DNA of 64,000 nucleotides. It comes from Oreohelix idahoensis. Its lineage: Eukaryota; Mollusca; Gastropoda; Stylommatophora; Oreohelicidae. The position numbers and the translations under genes were made by a program. Positions 10,325 through 20,190 of the stretch are shown here, piece after piece. Numbering within the stretch: the first letter of the stretch is position 1; every line of letters starts with the position of its first letter. The notes beneath the pieces were generated by a model. It did not search any database, had not been told where the DNA came from, and saw only the letters and a list, made by a program, of their open reading frames with translations. Location: NCBI GenBank assembly GCA_024509875.1, contig JAMPIV010021231.1, positions 27,449-91,448 of the forward strand, given 5' to 3'.

Positions 10325-10540
10325 ACAGCACTCATCATCATCATCATTTTCTTGTTTGCTCCTTATGGAGCATGGAACCACTACTGCAGATGACCTCCCC
10401 TTGGAGGAAGCCTGCACAAAGTATTCATATGCTCTTGCAGCTGTGGTTTCTGTAGCAGTCTGTTTTACTTGATGAGGTTGCAAGCCCATTCACAACCTCA
10501 CATTAGTCACCTTGTACAACATGTCTGAGAGCAACTCTGG
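10325..10540 (-). repeat. Dispersed repeat C (SINE-like), minus orientation
   Basis: Its reverse complement matches the cores at 17430-17590, 38240-38395 and 48555-48935: AACCTCAT near the start, a central block with CTTTGTGCAGGC, and an end with CATGCTCC...AGGAGC followed by a (ATG)n-like tail (here CATCATCATCATC at 10332). Another minus copy lies at 13396-13500. Fragments are at 14765-14830 and 36700-36760. Confidence 0.65.
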
Positions 10541-11162
10541 GAAGGTTAAAGGCGGCCGGTGTGGTGCTGACCACTTCACCCCTAGTGTGCCATATGGTCA
10601 AGAAAACATGGGCCTAACACCATATTCCCAATATGCTTCAATGGGCGTGTAACGGGATCCTTTATCTTGTTTTTTACATCATGCCTGAGGGAGCAGTAGT
10701 TGTGTTCTTTCTTGTCTCCTACGAGACCCCTGGGGACCTCCACGGGGCTGGACAGCATTCAGCCTGCCATGTAGACATCAGTGAGATGTCCTTTTTCCTC
10801 TCTCTTTGAACACTGTGACACCTTGCATTGACACTTAACACTCTTTAGATGACCTGGTAACTCAGGGAAAGTTTCCTCTCTCTTTTTGAGCAGCAATACT
10901 TCCTTATGTGTAATAAATGTTTATACAATACCAAACCTACCCTCTGTCCTGTTCTCACTGTTCTAAGTCTACTATCATTTACTGGACACAGTATTATTAA
11001 GGGCCTTGTCTTGTTGGACTGGCCTATACTGCATGATAGGGAAACAACAGAAGTGATTGAGTCATTAATAGGCTAAACTGCCCATGGTGGACTTCCGGTG
11101 TCGTGTATTGCGGTTCGCACTAATGACCTGTCATTGAAACTTCATTTTTTGGTGATGCGTAG

Positions 11163-11420
11163 ATGGCAGGGAGGATAGTGTGATTCGCTTGCATGGCTAG
11201 GCGGGGTTGTCGCACAGAAGGTTCAGGGTTCAAATCCTGGGTAAGCTACTCATGTCTGTTGTTTTTCTGTTGTCTAGTGTTCTACTTCTTTATTTCCTAT
11301 GAGTGCCTGATAACATACCTTTTATATTTGTTTCATACTAATTTATTGGAGAAGTCGCTTGAACCCTGGACGTAATTCTTTGACCTGGTTGACTGCATTC
11401 AGGAGGATCTCACTATGGAC
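11163..11420 (+). repeat. tRNA-derived SINE alpha, copy 1
   Basis: The head has a box A (TGGCTAGGCGGG) and a near-perfect box B (GGTTCAAATCC). A body with CTGTTGTTTTTCTGTTGTCT follows. The same body occurs at 15064-15265 and 47098-47290. It is transcribed by RNA polymerase III and mobilised by LINE enzymes in other animals; no protein is encoded. Confidence 0.75.
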
Positions 11421-11604
11421 CCAGTGATAAGCAGGGGGAGCTGAGAAGTGGCTCTGTGCAGGATGAGACAATTCCTTGGGAGAGCCCAGAACCAGAACAT
11501 TTTAGCTCTGCATAGTTGGAGAGCCCCCTTGGATGGCAGGGAATGCACAGTATGCCACATACTTCTTACTCCTAGCTTGGGACCCCTATGTGATGATTCT
11601 TTAA

Positions 11605-11765
11605 ATGCAAGCCAAGGTGGAGAAACTGGAGCTCAACACATTTCAGAACAGCAGAAAAGCCACAGGAAAAGCCTAGATCTACAGTGTAGATAATACCAAG
11701 GAGTCTTCAACTTGGTATTGGTTGCAAAAGAGCGAGAAGCTCAGCAGCCCTAGTTAAACAACAAC
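11605..11765 (+). repeat. Dispersed repeat D, uninterrupted copy
   Basis: It matches 9890-10290 without the MITE and ends in an (AAC)n tail. It provides the empty-site comparison for the MITE. Confidence 0.65.
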
Positions 11766-11774
11766 AACAACAGC

Positions 11775-12006
11775 AGATACTGCCATAGGGGAATGACATG
11801 TTACAGACTTCACTATACAAGGTAAAGCTTTATGAGCTGGGGTGACCAGTTCTCTTCCTTATTGCCGATGTCCTCCTAACATAAGAGCAGAGTCAGGTAC
11901 CCATTTACAGCTGGGTAGACTGGAGTCTGATGTCACCAGTTTTTAAACCCAGAGCCTGGTAGCTTTGCCATGAGAGGCAGGCACTCTAACCACTTTGCCA
12001 ATCGCA
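11775..12006 (-). repeat. tRNA-like SINE epsilon, copy 1
   Basis: The minus strand begins with a tRNA-like head (TTGGCAAAGTGGTTAGAGTG). The body GGGTAGACTGGAGTCTGATG on the plus strand is shared with 16180-16385, and the ATACTGCC..AGGGG...CACTATAC end is shared with 43026-43125. Confidence 0.6.
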
Positions 12007-12607
12007 GGATTTAGTACAATGTTAAAAATGTGGTTAAAGCTGTTAAAATCTTGTGTTGCAACATTATCGTCTTTCCTCATTTTCTTCATTTCTGGCCCAG
12101 ACACGGTCGCTGTATTTGTTGCAATCTCATTATGTTGTCCTGTCTTTATAACTTCATTTACAACATGAATTTATCATCTACACTGTCATATGACTCTACT
12201 CAGACACTTGCTGATAACTTGATTCATCTTGCTGTCATCTGTATAATCGCTAGTCTAAATTAGTTTCTTCATTCAGAATTTCTTCAAATAATTTCCTTGC
12301 TAGATCTGAAGTCAACCCAGGAGGTCTACCATAAGTGATAGGCATGACCATTTTCAAAGCTTAGAAAATATCCCACCAAAGAACTGCAAATTAACAATTA
12401 AAAACATGTGCAAATTCAACCACCGATCCACATTTTAATAAAAGGAAGTGATATTTATCAATATTAGGATGTTAAAATTGCAGAATAGCACTACAAATGA
12501 AACAAAACATAAAAGCCGAAATATCAGTCTGTCATCCCAGCAGAAAGATCACTGGAGCCCATTGAAACATTCACATGAAATTTTAAAAATTAAATATCAC
12601 AACTTAC

Positions 12608-12690
12608 CCGTCCAACTATCAGCTCATACAGTAGAGCTCCTATACTCCACCAGTCACATGACCTGTCATACTTGTTAACTGAGCCCACCT
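12608..12690 (-). CDS. RPS6KC1-like: RPS6KC1-like exon 9 of 10: kinase helix F
   Basis: The 83-bp exon encodes EVGSVNKYDRSCDWWSIGAL then LYELIVGR, containing the DxWSxG motif of kinase subdomain IX. The acceptor is CCCATCACAG and the donor GGACGG|GTAAGT. It is too short for routine ORF calling. Confidence 0.9.
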
Positions 12691-13666
12691 CTGTGATGGG
12701 GAAAAAAGACAAATCTAATTAAGGTAAAATACTGACCACTTTAGAGAAGAGAACAGAAATAAAATCAGTAATTTTAACTGCAATAGAACACAGATTATCC
12801 AAATCCCAATTTTCTGAACTGCCAGTTAACCGAATAACCACAACCAAGGAATGTATGTTCAGTCTTTGATGTAAGCTCCCTCCACTCACTGAGTCAGTCC
12901 ACATGGTCATTGTTCCCGTCAAAATCCAGTCTATTTCCAGGTATTGTCATAGTAGGGTATCAGTTTTATCTTTTACCTATTTATGTTATTTTGATCACCA
13001 TACTAATATTCCAGGAATGTCATTTATGCTTCAGCAGAAAAATGCTAGATAAACTATCATCACTCATTATCACGTAAGATTGGTATGATAACTTATTTTA
13101 TCCACAAAAGTTTAGATATCCTCAACTACCTGTTTTCAGTAACTTCTCTAAAAATGCAACCATGTTTTTAAATGGTACTTTTTTCACTTATCAGTAACAC
13201 TTACCTTAAACTCTAGCCCATTTTAAACAACTGATGAAAACATGAGCAGAAATAAAACAATTAATTTTTTTTAAAGGTGTTTGCTACTTTTCTTTGTAGC
13301 ACGCCCCTTTCAACCATCTACCATATACATGGAGCTTTATCTCTAGTAGGTAATTTTTTCCTTTTCATTCACATGCTCACATATCACATCTCTCACCAGC
13401 AGTGGTTTCTGTGTCAATTTGCTTTACATGATGAGGCTGCCAGTTCCATTCACAACCTCATATTAGTCACCTTGTATGACATGGCTGAGGGTACAGTAGT
13501 CTTATTATTTTCTTGTCTCTTCACAGAAAATATTACAAGTGATACAATATTTATGTAGTTACCTTCTATCTCACAAAACAAATGCTATCAGGTAAAATAT
13601 ATGCCATAATGACAGCTGATGTACTGTACTGTAATTTCCAAGAAGAGAAGATTTTCTTCTTCACAT

Positions 13667-13935
13667 CTCACTTCTTCTTTGACGGTTGGCAGTTATGGAT
13701 CAAATAAGAAGAAGAATGTCACTTCTGCTTTGACGGTTGGCGGTTATGGATCAAATAAGAAGAAGAATGTCACTTCTGCTTTGACGGTTGGCGGTTATGG
13801 ATCAAATAAGAAGAAGAAGAATGTCACTTCTGCTTTGATGGTTGGCGGTTATGGATCAAATAAGAAGAAGAAGAATGTCTCTTCTGCTTTGACGGTTGGC
13901 GGTTATGGATCAAATAAGAAGAAGAATGTCACTTC
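13667..13935 (+). repeat. 51-54 bp minisatellite derived from a LINE 3' end
   Basis: About five tandem units of 51 bp (54 where one more AAG is present) contain TTTGACGGTTGGCGGTTATG, ATCAAATAAGAAGAAGAA. This matches the 3' terminus of the RTE-like LINE at about 46440-46480 (TTTGACGGTCGGCGGCTAAG, GATCAAAGAAGAAGAAG). The unit is a multiple of three, so it reads as SALTVGGYGSNKKKNVT repeats. I regard that as incidental. Confidence 0.85.
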
Positions 13936-14001
13936 TGATGTTTCATTCGTTCATGATGACCCTTCAGCTCCCCAAGGACAACAGGCCTTCAAAGAATGTA
14001 T

Positions 14002-14552
14002 ACCAGGTCCTCCTGTCCTGTAACCACCAGGTCCTCCTGTCCTGTAACCACCAGGTCCTCCTGTCCTGTAACCACCAGGTCCTCCTGTCCTGTAACACCA
14101 GGTCCTCCTGTCCTGTAACCACCAGGTCCTCTTGTCCTGTAACCACCAGGTCCTCCTGTCCTGTAAGCACCAGGTCCTCCTGTCCTGTAACCACCAGGTC
14201 CTCCTGTCCTGTAACCACCAGGTCCTCCTGTCCTGTAACCACCAGGTCCTCCTGTCCTGTAAGCACCAGGTCCTCCTGTCCTGTAACCACCAGGTCCTCC
14301 TGTCCTGTAACCACCAGGTCCCCCTGTCCTGTAACCACCAGGTCCTCCTGTCCTGTAACCACCAGGTCCTCCTGTCCTGTAACCACCAGGTCCTCCTGTC
14401 CTGTAAGCACCAGGTCCTCCTGTCCTGTAACCACCAGGTCCTCCTGTCCTGTAACCACCAGGTCCTCCTGTCCTGTAACCACCAGGTCCTCCTGTCCTGT
14501 AACCACCAGGTCCTCCTGTCCTGTAACCACCAGTTCCTCCTGTCCTGTAACC
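14002..14552 (+). repeat. 24-bp minisatellite, about 23 copies
   Basis: The unit is CAGGTCCTCCTGTCCTGTAA plus CCAC, with rare variants (GCAC, CCCCCTG) and one 23-base unit near 14096 that shifts phase. Because 24 is divisible by 3, four frames on both strands are open over this stretch (up to 362 codons on the plus strand); none looks like a real gene. The array runs into LINE-like sequence at 14553-14760. Confidence 0.95.
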
Positions 14553-14760
14553 ATCCAAAGTTCTTTCCATGTCTTCTTTATCCTTTTCATTTCTATGTTC
14601 AGTTCTTCACTTTCAGTTCTTCACTTTCAGTTCTTCACTTCATGTGTTTTTCAGTCTCCCTCTCTTACCAAGGGGATTCCAGAACCAGGACTACCCTGTA
14701 ATGCTATCACCAGGTTTTACCATGTGTTACTGGAGGGCAAAGGGCAAGGAAAGAGTAGTA
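14553..14760 (-). mobile_element. LINE 3' fragment (antisense on plus strand)
   Basis: Segments such as TTCTTTCCATGTCTTCTTTA and TGTAATGCTATCACCAGGTT match 34800-34920 and 49740-49840, the 3' part of a LINE lying on the minus strand. Confidence 0.6.
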
Positions 14761-15063
14761 ACACTGTAACCTGCCAAGCATGTCATAAAAGGAGACTAAG
14801 GAGGGTTGGGCATGGGGGCCAGCTACACCATCCTGTAGACACTATAAAAACAAAAACCTCAGCAAGCATGGATAGGTCAACTAAAGTAAATAATTTAAAT
14901 TATGATGTTTGTATAGCAAACAAAAAATTAGAATATATGGTTTCTATCTCCAAGAGCAAGCATAAAAAGGATAACCATGTCTAAATTCTATTATAAGAAG
15001 CAGATTTTCATGACAGTTCTTTACAATGGTGTCACATGCATTAACAGAAAATCCCTCAACTCC

Positions 15064-15265
15064 ATGGGGCTAGTTGGCAGGGTGGATAGTCACAGCAAGG
15101 TGGTGTTACTGATCAGATGGTCCTGGGTTCAAGTCCCCGGAAAGCCTATCACTTCTGTTGTTTTTCTGTTGTCTAGTTTTCTACTTCTTTATTTCCCACA
15201 AGTGCTTGCTGTTACCTCTTTATGTGTATTTATTTACTTATTTCTTCTTCTTTGTACATTCTCAG
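15064..15265 (+). repeat. tRNA-derived SINE alpha, copy 2
   Basis: It shows box B GGTTCAAGTCC and the shared body CTGTTGTTTTTCTGTTGTCT followed by CTACTTCTTTATTTCCCACA. Confidence 0.75.
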
Positions 15266-15540
15266 ACGTCTGCTTGAATATGTTCAAACAAAGCAGTGGT
15301 CAGCTTGAGGCTATTTATATCTCCATACAGCTTTTCCAGGAATGGTACTGGTGATGGCCATAATTGCTTTCTCTGTTCCTCCTATGTTGGGCATCTTTGA
15401 AGCAGATGTTCAGTAGTCATTTTATCAGTGCCACATTTACACTCATCAGTAGTTCCTATCTTTAGCTTGTTGAATAGATGGTATCCTAATCTGTTGTGGC
15501 CCGTGCTGAGTCTGATTTACTTATTTAATCTCCATTTTTT

Positions 15541-15712
15541 ACTGAATAACCTGAACGGCTCCTGCACATAAATCCCGTGTGGATGGGAAGGAGCGAAGCT
15601 CCTGACCGGGCTGGAAGGAAAGTCCACTGACCCCCCAGCCTCGCAATGACATGTCATTGGGCCAAAAGAGCTGGAAAGCTCGAGTGCCGCTGGTTAGAGA
15701 AAAAAAAAAAAA
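15541..15712 (+). repeat. SINE-like repeat with poly(A) tail
   Basis: This GC-richer block ends GCTGGTTAGAG followed by about 18 A. Its last 40 bases resemble the 3' module of repeat D. It lies about 100 bases downstream of exon 8 on the gene's strand. Confidence 0.5.
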
Positions 15713-15809
15713 AAAATCTCCATTATCTGACCCTGGAACTGAACAACTATTTGGTGCTCTCTCTCACCTGACCTGAGAATGAGAACAATAACTTTGTGTG
15801 TTTTCTCAC

Positions 15810-15937
15810 CTGGAGCAGCATAAAGGTTCTGTTTTGCAGTCCAGTCAAGTTCTTGATCACCATGACCTAGGTTAAAAAAATATGTCAAGCACACCTGGCC
15901 ACCATCTCCAAGAAGAATATTACCCGGTTTTAAATCT
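15810..15937 (-). CDS. RPS6KC1-like: RPS6KC1-like exon 8 of 10: catalytic loop and degenerate DFG
   Basis: The 128-bp exon has acceptor TCTTTGTCACAG and donor CTCCAG|GTGAGA. With the last residues of exon 7 it gives VCRDLKPGNILLGDGG, so the catalytic Asp, Lys and Asn are present with Cys for the His of HRD. QVCLTYFFNLGHGDQELDW follows, with LTYF in place of DFG, so the metal-binding Asp is missing. LYAAP plus the next exon's E gives the APE-like motif. This is a pseudokinase pattern, as in vertebrate RPS6KC1. Confidence 0.92.
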
Positions 15938-16179
15938 CTGTGACAAAGAAACAATAGAAGCAGTTTTAGAATACAGAAAGAGTCATTGTATGCTTTAAAA
16001 AAACATAGAGAAAAAAAACCCAGAAAAAACCAGGATCAGCCCAAAAGCAGACCTGCTGCAAGATGTCATCCCTGCGTAGAATTAACGACAGTTTCTAGCA
16101 ATGGTGCATTCAAGACATGTCAATGATGCTGTAATAATATATATAATAAACAGTAGTTCCAAAGCAAAAACTGTCACAG

Positions 16180-16385
16180 GGAGTGGCGTGTTAGAGATTT
16201 CACTATATCAGGTCTCAGCTTCATGAGGGTGGGTGGCAGGTTGTGATTTTTGCTACTGTTGCCATTTCGTAACTCAAGAGTAGGATCAAGTATCCATTTA
16301 CAGGTGGGTAGACTGGAGTGTGATGCTACAAGGTTTTCAGCCTGGTAACTTTGCCTTGTAAAGTATGTATACTAACCACTCTATG
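16180..16385 (-). repeat. tRNA-like SINE epsilon, copy 2
   Basis: It is related to 11775-12006 over GTGTTAGAGATTTCACTATA, GGGTAGACTGGAGTGTGATG and the tRNA-like end near 16375. Confidence 0.55.
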
Positions 16386-16734
16386 CTCTAAAACTGATTT
16401 TAAAAAGCTAAAATTATGTTGTTGTTTTTTTTGTCTGTTTGTTATGTGAAGCCATCTCTCACTGCAAAGAAGGCATGGAGAAAAGTGATTGTAAGGATCT
16501 CTGGTACACAGATGGTTATAAGTGGTTGGTGACAAGCATGTCCTTCATTTTCTTTAAATCTGTCAGATAACAAAGCCGCATCAGCAAAAACCTTGTATGT
16601 AACTAGGGTCTGCCTGAAGAATTGGTAAGTGACAACAGTGTCCTGGCTGCCTTGGGAGCACAGGCCAATGAATACTTGCTATCTCCATGTTTATGTTCTA
16701 TTCTTCAGTTCTGTTTGTGTTCATTGGTCATCCC

Positions 16735-17185
16735 TTTTCATGTGGTTTGGTTTGGATTTAAGGACTATCTTCATTGCACACGGATAACTCCTCCAGTGCT
16801 CCAATCTCCTCCCTTAGATCACACAAGGACGATCTCAGCACAGTGTATGAACTCCATAACACCGGCAAGAATCCCAATGTGTGTATATAGGAATCACACA
16901 TTCTATAAATATATCTGGTGGCTAGGTTTCTAATTTTTTAATTTAGCCAGGGCAGCGCGTGCAACGTGCACATGGGACTTCCTATTTTTTCACCCCTATC
17001 CGAGAAGGCTAGGCATCCGATCTCACTACCCAGGAGACCAGGGTGGAGTATGACATCATTAGGACCACTGGTTCTGAAAAAAAAATTTCCATAAATTATA
17101 TTCCCTCTACTGGGAATCAAACCTGGTACCTCTAAAATTCATGACGGACGCCAAACCTCTTAGCCACTCCGACCATCCCCCCCCG
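16735..17185 (-). repeat. Long tRNA-derived SINE beta, copy 1
   Basis: On the minus strand the head reads GTCGGAGTGGCTAAGAGG (box A) and GGTTTGATTCC (box B). The body is about 400 bp and the end is a CCAAA-type simple tail. It matches 47872-48358 through its length; the other copy has about 50 extra bases in the middle. Confidence 0.75.
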
Positions 17186-17429
17186 GGTTTCATGTAAGTG
17201 CCTGATGTTTGCTCCACATGGCTGTTTGCTTAGTGTATGCCCAATCCATCTCCTTTAGCGTTTTTGTATGAGCTGGGCTTTTTAAAACATAACTGTATGT
17301 TATTTTGTTTTGTGTAGTCTTTATTATTGTCCACATTTTTTGCCCTATGCCCTGCGTAGTTGCTACGGGTCTCTGAAGAGATAAGGAAAGAATATGACTA
17401 CTGCCCACTAAAGCGTGTCAAACATGGCC

Positions 17430-17590
17430 ACTAATATGAGGTTGTACATGAGGCTGGCAACCTCATCGTGTAAAAGAACCTGCCACAGAAATCACTGCTG
17501 CAACAGCATGTAACTGACTTGTGCACGCTTCCTGCAGCATCAGCTGCTGTGGTGGCTCCATGCTCCTTAAGGAGCAGAAAGGCAGATGTG
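17430..17590 (+). repeat. Dispersed repeat C, plus orientation
   Basis: The core runs from GAGGCTGGCAACCTCATCGT to GGTGGCTCCATGCTCCTTAA and is shared with the other copies of repeat C. Confidence 0.6.
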
Positions 17591-18194
17591 AAATGGTATT
17601 TCTGTCCTATAGGCCTACATCAACACAAACATTGGTTCTATTTTTTTCAGAAGACATTATGAACAGCCATGCTTGTCTACACTTGAACTAGCTGCATAAA
17701 GCCGTCAAGCGTTTTGGTCTGACAATGTCAACATTTTCTTCGTCCTTTCAGTTTATTTCTACTCTGCTGGTATTGGTCAGTGCCTACTTTTTTAGAAATA
17801 AAGTCGTCACACAAAAGTCTAGTCCTGACTTCTAAATTACTTTACGTGCCTCCGAAGGAACATGCAATAAAGTTATAATATCCTTATACTGGAATACATC
17901 TATGAATATAAAAATGTATAAGACAATCAAATATGTGTCTGAGAAAAATATCTCACAGAAAGCTTAAAATAATTCCCTGCAAATCTTCTTTGCAGTTTTT
18001 AAAAAAAAAAAAATAATTTTTAAAAACTTTTTTTTTACTCTTGTTTTGCTCTGAATACAGAAAGTCAACCAGTTTGCACAGAGGTATCCACAACAATACA
18101 TCAGATGTGAAGCTAGAAATTATTCCAAATGAAAAAAGGTGTAACAAATATTACCATTCTTTCTGTCCTCCCCCTCTCCCCAAACCAAACTTAC

Positions 18195-19864
18195 CTGCAC
18201 ACAACACCTAATGAATGGAGTCTTGAGACAGCTGTGACCACTTGTGCCATCCACTTTCTGATCAAGGATTCTGGAATCTGAACCGGATCAACATCAGTGG
18301 AGTCCATAAGCTCAAATGAATCAGAGACTGCTCTAGCTCTGCTGCGTACAGGAGACTTGAAATCACTCTCGAATGATGCAGACCGTGACATGCCTTTAGA
18401 ACTCATGTGACTTACAGAAAGCTTCCGAGGGGTGCTGGTTTGCTTGAACAGTGAGCTACTGCTCCTAGTAAAACCATAGGGATGATGTTTCCTGTTTTCA
18501 CTTTCTAAGACACGTTTTAAAACAGGACTTACACTTTCTCCTGGCTGAGAACAGAAACTATCAGTGAGATCTACTGCATTCAAATAATTATTTTTAGTAT
18601 TTGTATTTATGAACTCTTGTGCACTCATGTAATTCTGGGCTGGACTCCAACAAAACTTGTTTGAAATGCTACAATGTTTGTCACTATTTTTATATGATGT
18701 TTTACCTACAGATGACCTTTTATCTTCACAATTAAGACGCTCTTCAGCACTGCCATTTGAATCATAAGAAAATGGTTTTACATCCGAATTATCCTCACAA
18801 ACTTTGTTGCTACCTTCTCCAGTTCTATCGTTTGTTTCAGCAAGAACTTTCTCAACTTGTGTAAGAAGTTCTTTTGATTTTCTAATTATGTCATCAGAAC
18901 TGAAAGCAGGGGCAAATGTTCTTGCAACATTTGGTGACAGATCCCCATGTATGCTTACCTGATCTTCATTAATCACAGGCAATTCATCATTCTCTGTAAG
19001 ATGAAATGCTTCACAATCATTGATCTGACTTGAAGCTACACATGTTGATGAATCGCTACATTCTTTATTTGCTGAGATGTCACTAGTTTTTTCACAAAAT
19101 GAGAAACTGTGATTGGTGTCTTCACTGTCAATGCTGATGACTGAAAAAGCTTCACTGTCTGTTTGCATTTTCTGAAGGAGAGAATGAAAACTGTCTTCTT
19201 CTGGTAACGAGAGCGGTGATATCACACTGCTGTCCTGTTTGCCAATAGCAGCACTGTCATCTGACAGATCTAAAAAATTCTGGGGTAACGTGAGCGCATG
19301 ACTCAAATTTGAATCAGTATAAATGTCCTGACAATCTGAACTATTGTCCCCTGAGCTTTCAACATCAAAGCTTTCATTTTGACTAGACCTTTTGCCTATC
19401 ACACACATTGCACTTAATTCATTAATTTCTTTATTTAGTATTGAAAATCTTGATGCATCAGTAGAGTTAAAAGATTCTACATGCTTCTCTGAATTAACTT
19501 CAGAACTTTGGTCAAAGTCTCTGCTACTTGTAACTTTCTCTTTCTTTGAAATTTCCTTTAATTTGAAATAAACGTGTTTAACTCCTTCATCCTTATCAGT
19601 TGCTTCTGGCTTTGTTCCAGAATAAATGTTTCTACAGTCTGTCTGCACAGCATCCCTTCTTATGCCCCACTTTGCCCAGCTACCTCTATCACTGTTCAAA
19701 TAGTTTCCTAAGTATGTCCAAAGTTTTCCTCCACTTGCATACTGAAGAAGTAGGAACACAGAATTTTCAGTTTCATAAAACCTGTGCAGGCTGACCATGT
19801 AGGGGCATGTGGTGGGGAGAATATTTTGTATAGATCCAGTGTCCAGAGTGGACTTTGGGATGGG
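18195..19864 (-). CDS. RPS6KC1-like: RPS6KC1-like exon 7 of 10: hinge plus large acidic insertion in the kinase domain
   Basis: The 1,670-bp exon has acceptor TTTCTATTTGTAG and donor TGCAG|GTAAGT. It starts with PIPKSTLDTGSIQNILPT, then the hinge region (CPYMVSLHRFYETE, SVFLLLQYASGGKLWTYL). About 470 Ser/Asp/Glu-rich residues follow, including SRSASFESDF and RARAVSDSFELMD, which look like phosphorylation-type segments. The exon closes with kinase helix E (PESLIRKWMAQVVTAVSRLH, SLGVVCR). A single large exon splitting the kinase lobes is characteristic of RPS6KC1. No stop or frame break is present. Confidence 0.92.
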
Positions 19865-20190
19865 CTACAAATAGAAAGGAGAAATGGTACATTTAAAGCA
19901 TTATTGTGTAACTGATTCATGACTTACAACATGGACACATCTCTCACTCACAGTTTATGAGTAAGGTCTGAAATTTCATAACTTCTGTGATCATTTAATT
20001 CCAAGTTTTGATATACCAAGACTTTAACACATCAATTTCTGAGACCTCCAGCAACTGTGATAATTTTTTCTAAGTTAAATTAAATGAATGAAAACAAATG
20101 TCCCTTTTTCACTCCTTGAGGAGCACAGAGACTTCACTGTAGTTGTCCCTTAGGTGGGAAATCTACATGAAAGAATTTCATGTACCCCAG

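Noticed and set aside
11200..11260. Functional tRNA gene
   Set aside because: Box A and box B are present but the cloverleaf is incomplete, and the sequence continues into a repeated SINE body.
13619..14023. ORF with SALTVGGYGSNKKKNVT repeats as a glycine-rich protein
   Set aside because: The unit is the 3' end and tail of the RTE-like LINE in tandem.
13896..14984. Long repetitive ORFs on both strands (up to 362 codons; TRSSCPVT- and [12 protein letters not shown] repeats) as a collagen- or mucin-like gene
   Set aside because: They arise because a 24-bp satellite is divisible by three, so several frames are open at once. There is no signal of splicing or selection.
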